Origin: Devosia sp.
GTDB taxonomy: Bacteria; Pseudomonadota; Alphaproteobacteria; Rhizobiales; Devosiaceae
Direction: 5' to 3'
DNA length: 64,000 nt
Assembly (NCBI GenBank): GCA_017794705.1
Contig: CP051235.1
Location: 2,567,001 to 2,631,000, forward strand
Below, piece after piece: positions 62,112 through 64,000 of the stretch (positions are counted from its first letter, which is position 1; each line of letters begins with the position of its first letter). The notes under the pieces were generated by a model. The model searched no databases. It was given only the letters and a program-made list of their open reading frames with translations, and was not told the origin of the DNA. Made by a program: the position numbers and the translations under genes.

Positions 62112-63035
62112 ATGTTCAATTTCGTCCTGAGAAGGCTTGGCATCGCCATACCGACGATGCTCCTGCTCATCATCTTTTCATTCATCATGATGCACGCCGC
62201 GCCCGGTGGCCCGTTCAATTCAGAACGGCCCTTGCCGCCGCAGGTGCTGGCGAACATCGAGGCCCGCTACGGGCTCGACAAGCCGTTGCCGGTGCAGATG
62301 TTCGACTATGTGGTTGCCATCGTGACCCAGTTCGATTTCGGCCCTTCGTTCCGCTACGCGGACCGTTCGGTGAACGACATTATTGCCTTGGGTTTTCCGG
62401 TGACCCTGACCTACGGGCTCTGGTCCTTCGTGGTGGCGGTGACGGTGGGCGTCTCGCTTGGCGTGGCGGCGGCCGTCTACCACAACAGCTGGCTGGACTA
62501 TCTGGCGGTGGGCGTTTCCATCGGCGCGCAGGTGCTGCCCAACTTCGTAATGGCGCCCATTCTCGTGCTGGTCTTCACGCTCTGGCTTGGTCTTTTACCG
62601 GGCGGCGGCTGGAACGGCGGGCAGTGGAACCACGTCATCATGCCGGTCATCGCGCTCAGTACGAGCTACATGGCCAATATCGCGCGCATCACCAGGTCGT
62701 CGATGCTGGAAGTGCTGCACTCCAATTTCATCCGCACGGCGCGGGCCAAGGGCCTGCCGCAGCGCCGGATCATCTGGACGCATGCACTGAAACCAAGCCT
62801 GTTGCCGGTGATTTCCTATCTCGGCCCGGCCTTCGTCGGCATGATCACCGGTTCGGTTGTGGTCGACGTCTATTTCTCGACCGGCGGCATCGGCCAGCTG
62901 TTCGTCAATTCCGCCCTGACCCGAGACTATTCGGTGATGATGGGCATCACGATCCTGTTCGGGGCACTGACCATCTTTTTCAACATGGTGGTCGACGTGC
63001 TCTACGCCTGGATTGATCCCAAGATCAGGCTGTAG
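62112..63035 (+). CDS. oppB: oligopeptide ABC transporter permease OppB
   Basis: 307 aa with six membrane spans: one near the N-terminus (LGIAIPTMLLLIIFSFIMMH), then five from about residue 97. The N-terminal family motif and a RYGLDKPLPVQMFDYVV segment match OppB/DppB. The EAA-like loop is MLEVLHSNFIRTARAKGLPQ followed by RRIIWTHALKPSLLPVIS. It forms the inner-membrane channel with OppC, which starts 11 bp downstream. Confidence 0.95.
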   Translation: MFNFVLRRLGIAIPTMLLLIIFSFIMMHAAPGGPFNSERPLPPQVLANIEARYGLDKPLPVQMFDYVVAIVTQFDFGPSFRYADRSVNDIIALGFPVTLTYGLWSFVVAVTVGVSLGVAAAVYHNSWLDYLAVGVSIGAQVLPNFVMAPILVLVFTLWLGLLPGGGWNGGQWNHVIMPVIALSTSYMANIARITRSSMLEVLHSNFIRTARAKGLPQRRIIWTHALKPSLLPVISYLGPAFVGMITGSVVVDVYFSTGGIGQLFVNSALTRDYSVMMGITILFGALTIFFNMVVDVLYAWIDPKIRL

Positions 63036-63046
63036 GAGCGGGTATC

Positions 63047-63976
63047 ATGTTTGCAAATACCAAAAAGGTCGAAGAATTCGCCGAGAACATGGCCTCCGTC
63101 GACACGGTGAAGGGGCGGTCGCTGTGGCAGGACGCCATGGGCCGCTTCCTCAAGAACAAGGCAGCGGTGACCAGCGTCATTCTTTTGGGGCTGATTCTGC
63201 TGTTCTCGTTCGTGGGGCCCTATTTCGCGCAGTGGACCAACGAGGAAATCGACTGGAGCACACTCGGCGCGGTCGCCGAAAAGGGGCGCCCCTCGATCGA
63301 GTCCGGCCACTATTTCGGCACTGACGATCTGGGACGTGACCTTTATTCGCGCGTTATCCAGGGGACGCAGGTCTCGTTGATGGTGGGTGTTGTCGGTGCC
63401 CTGATCGCCGTGATCGTGGGTACGCTTTATGGCGCCATCGCCGGTTATTTCGGCGGGCGCGTGGACAGCGTCATGATGCGTGCTGTCGATATCCTGATGG
63501 CCATTCCCTACATGTTCATCCTGATCCTGTTGCTGGTCGTGTTTGGCCGCTCGATCATCATGCTGTTCGTGGGCATTGGGCTGGTCAGTTGGCTCTCTAT
63601 GGCGCGTATCGTGCGCGGGCAGACGCTGACCATCAAGAACAAGGAATTCGTCGAGGCGGCGATTGCCACCGGCGTGCCGAGTTTCATCATCATCCTCAGA
63701 CACATCGTGCCCAACCTGTTGGGCGTGGTGGTTGTCTATGCGACGCTGCTTGTGCCCGAGATGATCCTGACCGAGAGCTTCATCTCTTTCCTGGGACTCG
63801 GCGTTCAGGAACCGAACACCTCGTGGGGCGCGCTGATCTCCGACGGCGCCGGCACGATCCAGTACGGCACCTTGTGGCAGCTCCTGTTCCCGCTGTTCTT
63901 CTTCGTGGTGTCGCTGTTTTCCTTCTACTTCATTGGTGACGGGCTGCGTGACGCGCTCGATCCCAAGGACCGCTGA
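63047..63976 (+). CDS. oppC: oligopeptide ABC transporter permease OppC
   Basis: 309 aa. The N-terminal cytoplasmic part includes SLWQDAMGRFLKNKAAVTSV, with first span at about 43-62. The periplasmic segment HYFGTDDLGRDLYSRVIQGT and SLMVGVVGALIAVIVGTLYG are OppC/DppC hallmarks. The EAA loop is KEFVEAAIATGVPSFIIILR followed by HIVPNLLG. Third gene of the opp operon; the ATPase gene seems to begin 13 bp later. Confidence 0.95.
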   Translation: MFANTKKVEEFAENMASVDTVKGRSLWQDAMGRFLKNKAAVTSVILLGLILLFSFVGPYFAQWTNEEIDWSTLGAVAEKGRPSIESGHYFGTDDLGRDLYSRVIQGTQVSLMVGVVGALIAVIVGTLYGAIAGYFGGRVDSVMMRAVDILMAIPYMFILILLLVVFGRSIIMLFVGIGLVSWLSMARIVRGQTLTIKNKEFVEAAIATGVPSFIIILRHIVPNLLGVVVVYATLLVPEMILTESFISFLGLGVQEPNTSWGALISDGAGTIQYGTLWQLLFPLFFFVVSLFSFYFIGDGLRDALDPKDR

Positions 63977-63989
63977 GTGAGGCTTTGAG

Positions 63990-64000
63990 ATGAGTTTGCT
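63990..64000 (+). CDS. start of the next opp gene (probable OppD ATPase), cut by the window end
   Basis: An ATG 13 bp after the oppC stop, with GAGG and TTTGAG before it, opens M-S-L before the window ends. By operon logic this should be the OppD ATP-binding subunit; the sequence itself is too short to show it. Confidence 0.4.

Overview
The window looks like a chromosomal segment of a high-GC alphaproteobacterium of the Hyphomicrobiales (Rhizobiales). A Devosia/Pelagibacterium-type relative is a guess; the order is better supported. The pointers are a complete PhyR-NepR-EcfG general stress response module, CpdR, a ROSE-type RNA thermometer before an hsp20 gene, an mmgR/suhB-like small RNA, an Irr-like site before hemH and a FixK/FNR box before hemN. 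Almost all of the sequence is ordinary chromosome. One stretch (about 34.8-37.6 kb), directly behind two tRNA-Val genes, reads as an accessory insert.

Layout. 0-6.3 kb: a hypothetical gene, hemN, nadA, eda and the molybdate transporter modABC. 6.3-14.2 kb: MarR and LysR regulators, a DUF1007-NicO nickel/cobalt transporter, a secreted 5'-nucleotidase, hemH, an SPFH/NfeD pair and a DUF5655 protein. 14.2-21.9 kb: a MotA/MotB-type motor pair, an outer-membrane beta-barrel, galU, galE, an MltB-type lytic transglycosylase and an SGNH-fold protein that appears to lack its catalytic Ser and His. 21.9-28.1 kb: gltD and gltB. 28.5-34.5 kb: hsp20 with its thermometer, a lysophospholipase-like hydrolase, two small secreted proteins divergent from a LuxR solo, hisN, the candidate sRNA, N-formylglutamate amidohydrolase and cpdR. 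34.6-37.6 kb: tRNA-Val(GAC), tRNA-Val(CAC), then a Sel1 lipoprotein and three unknown genes.

The most coherent unit is 37.7-49.8 kb. phyR, nepR-ecfG, an HWE histidine kinase and a set of envelope or stress genes lie here (OmpA-like protein, small lipoprotein, CsbD, a Dps operon, a two-domain PRC-barrel protein, DUF3309 and another mini membrane protein). By eye, nine start regions carry a GGAAC-N16/17-CGTT promoter, or a single-mismatch version of it, placed and oriented for the gene concerned; two more sites are weaker. The regulators and a good part of their likely regulon are therefore side by side, with positive feedback on phyR and nepR-ecfG.

49.9-51.9 kb holds a second sensor kinase and a RidA protein. 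51.9-60.2 kb is a fatty-acid beta-oxidation locus: merR-fadD diverges from fadE-fadB-fadA, and two related palindromes in the shared intergenic region are the probable operators of the MerR protein. 60.2 kb to the end is an oligopeptide ABC transporter (oppA, oppB, oppC and the first codons of the next gene), with a hairpin after oppA.
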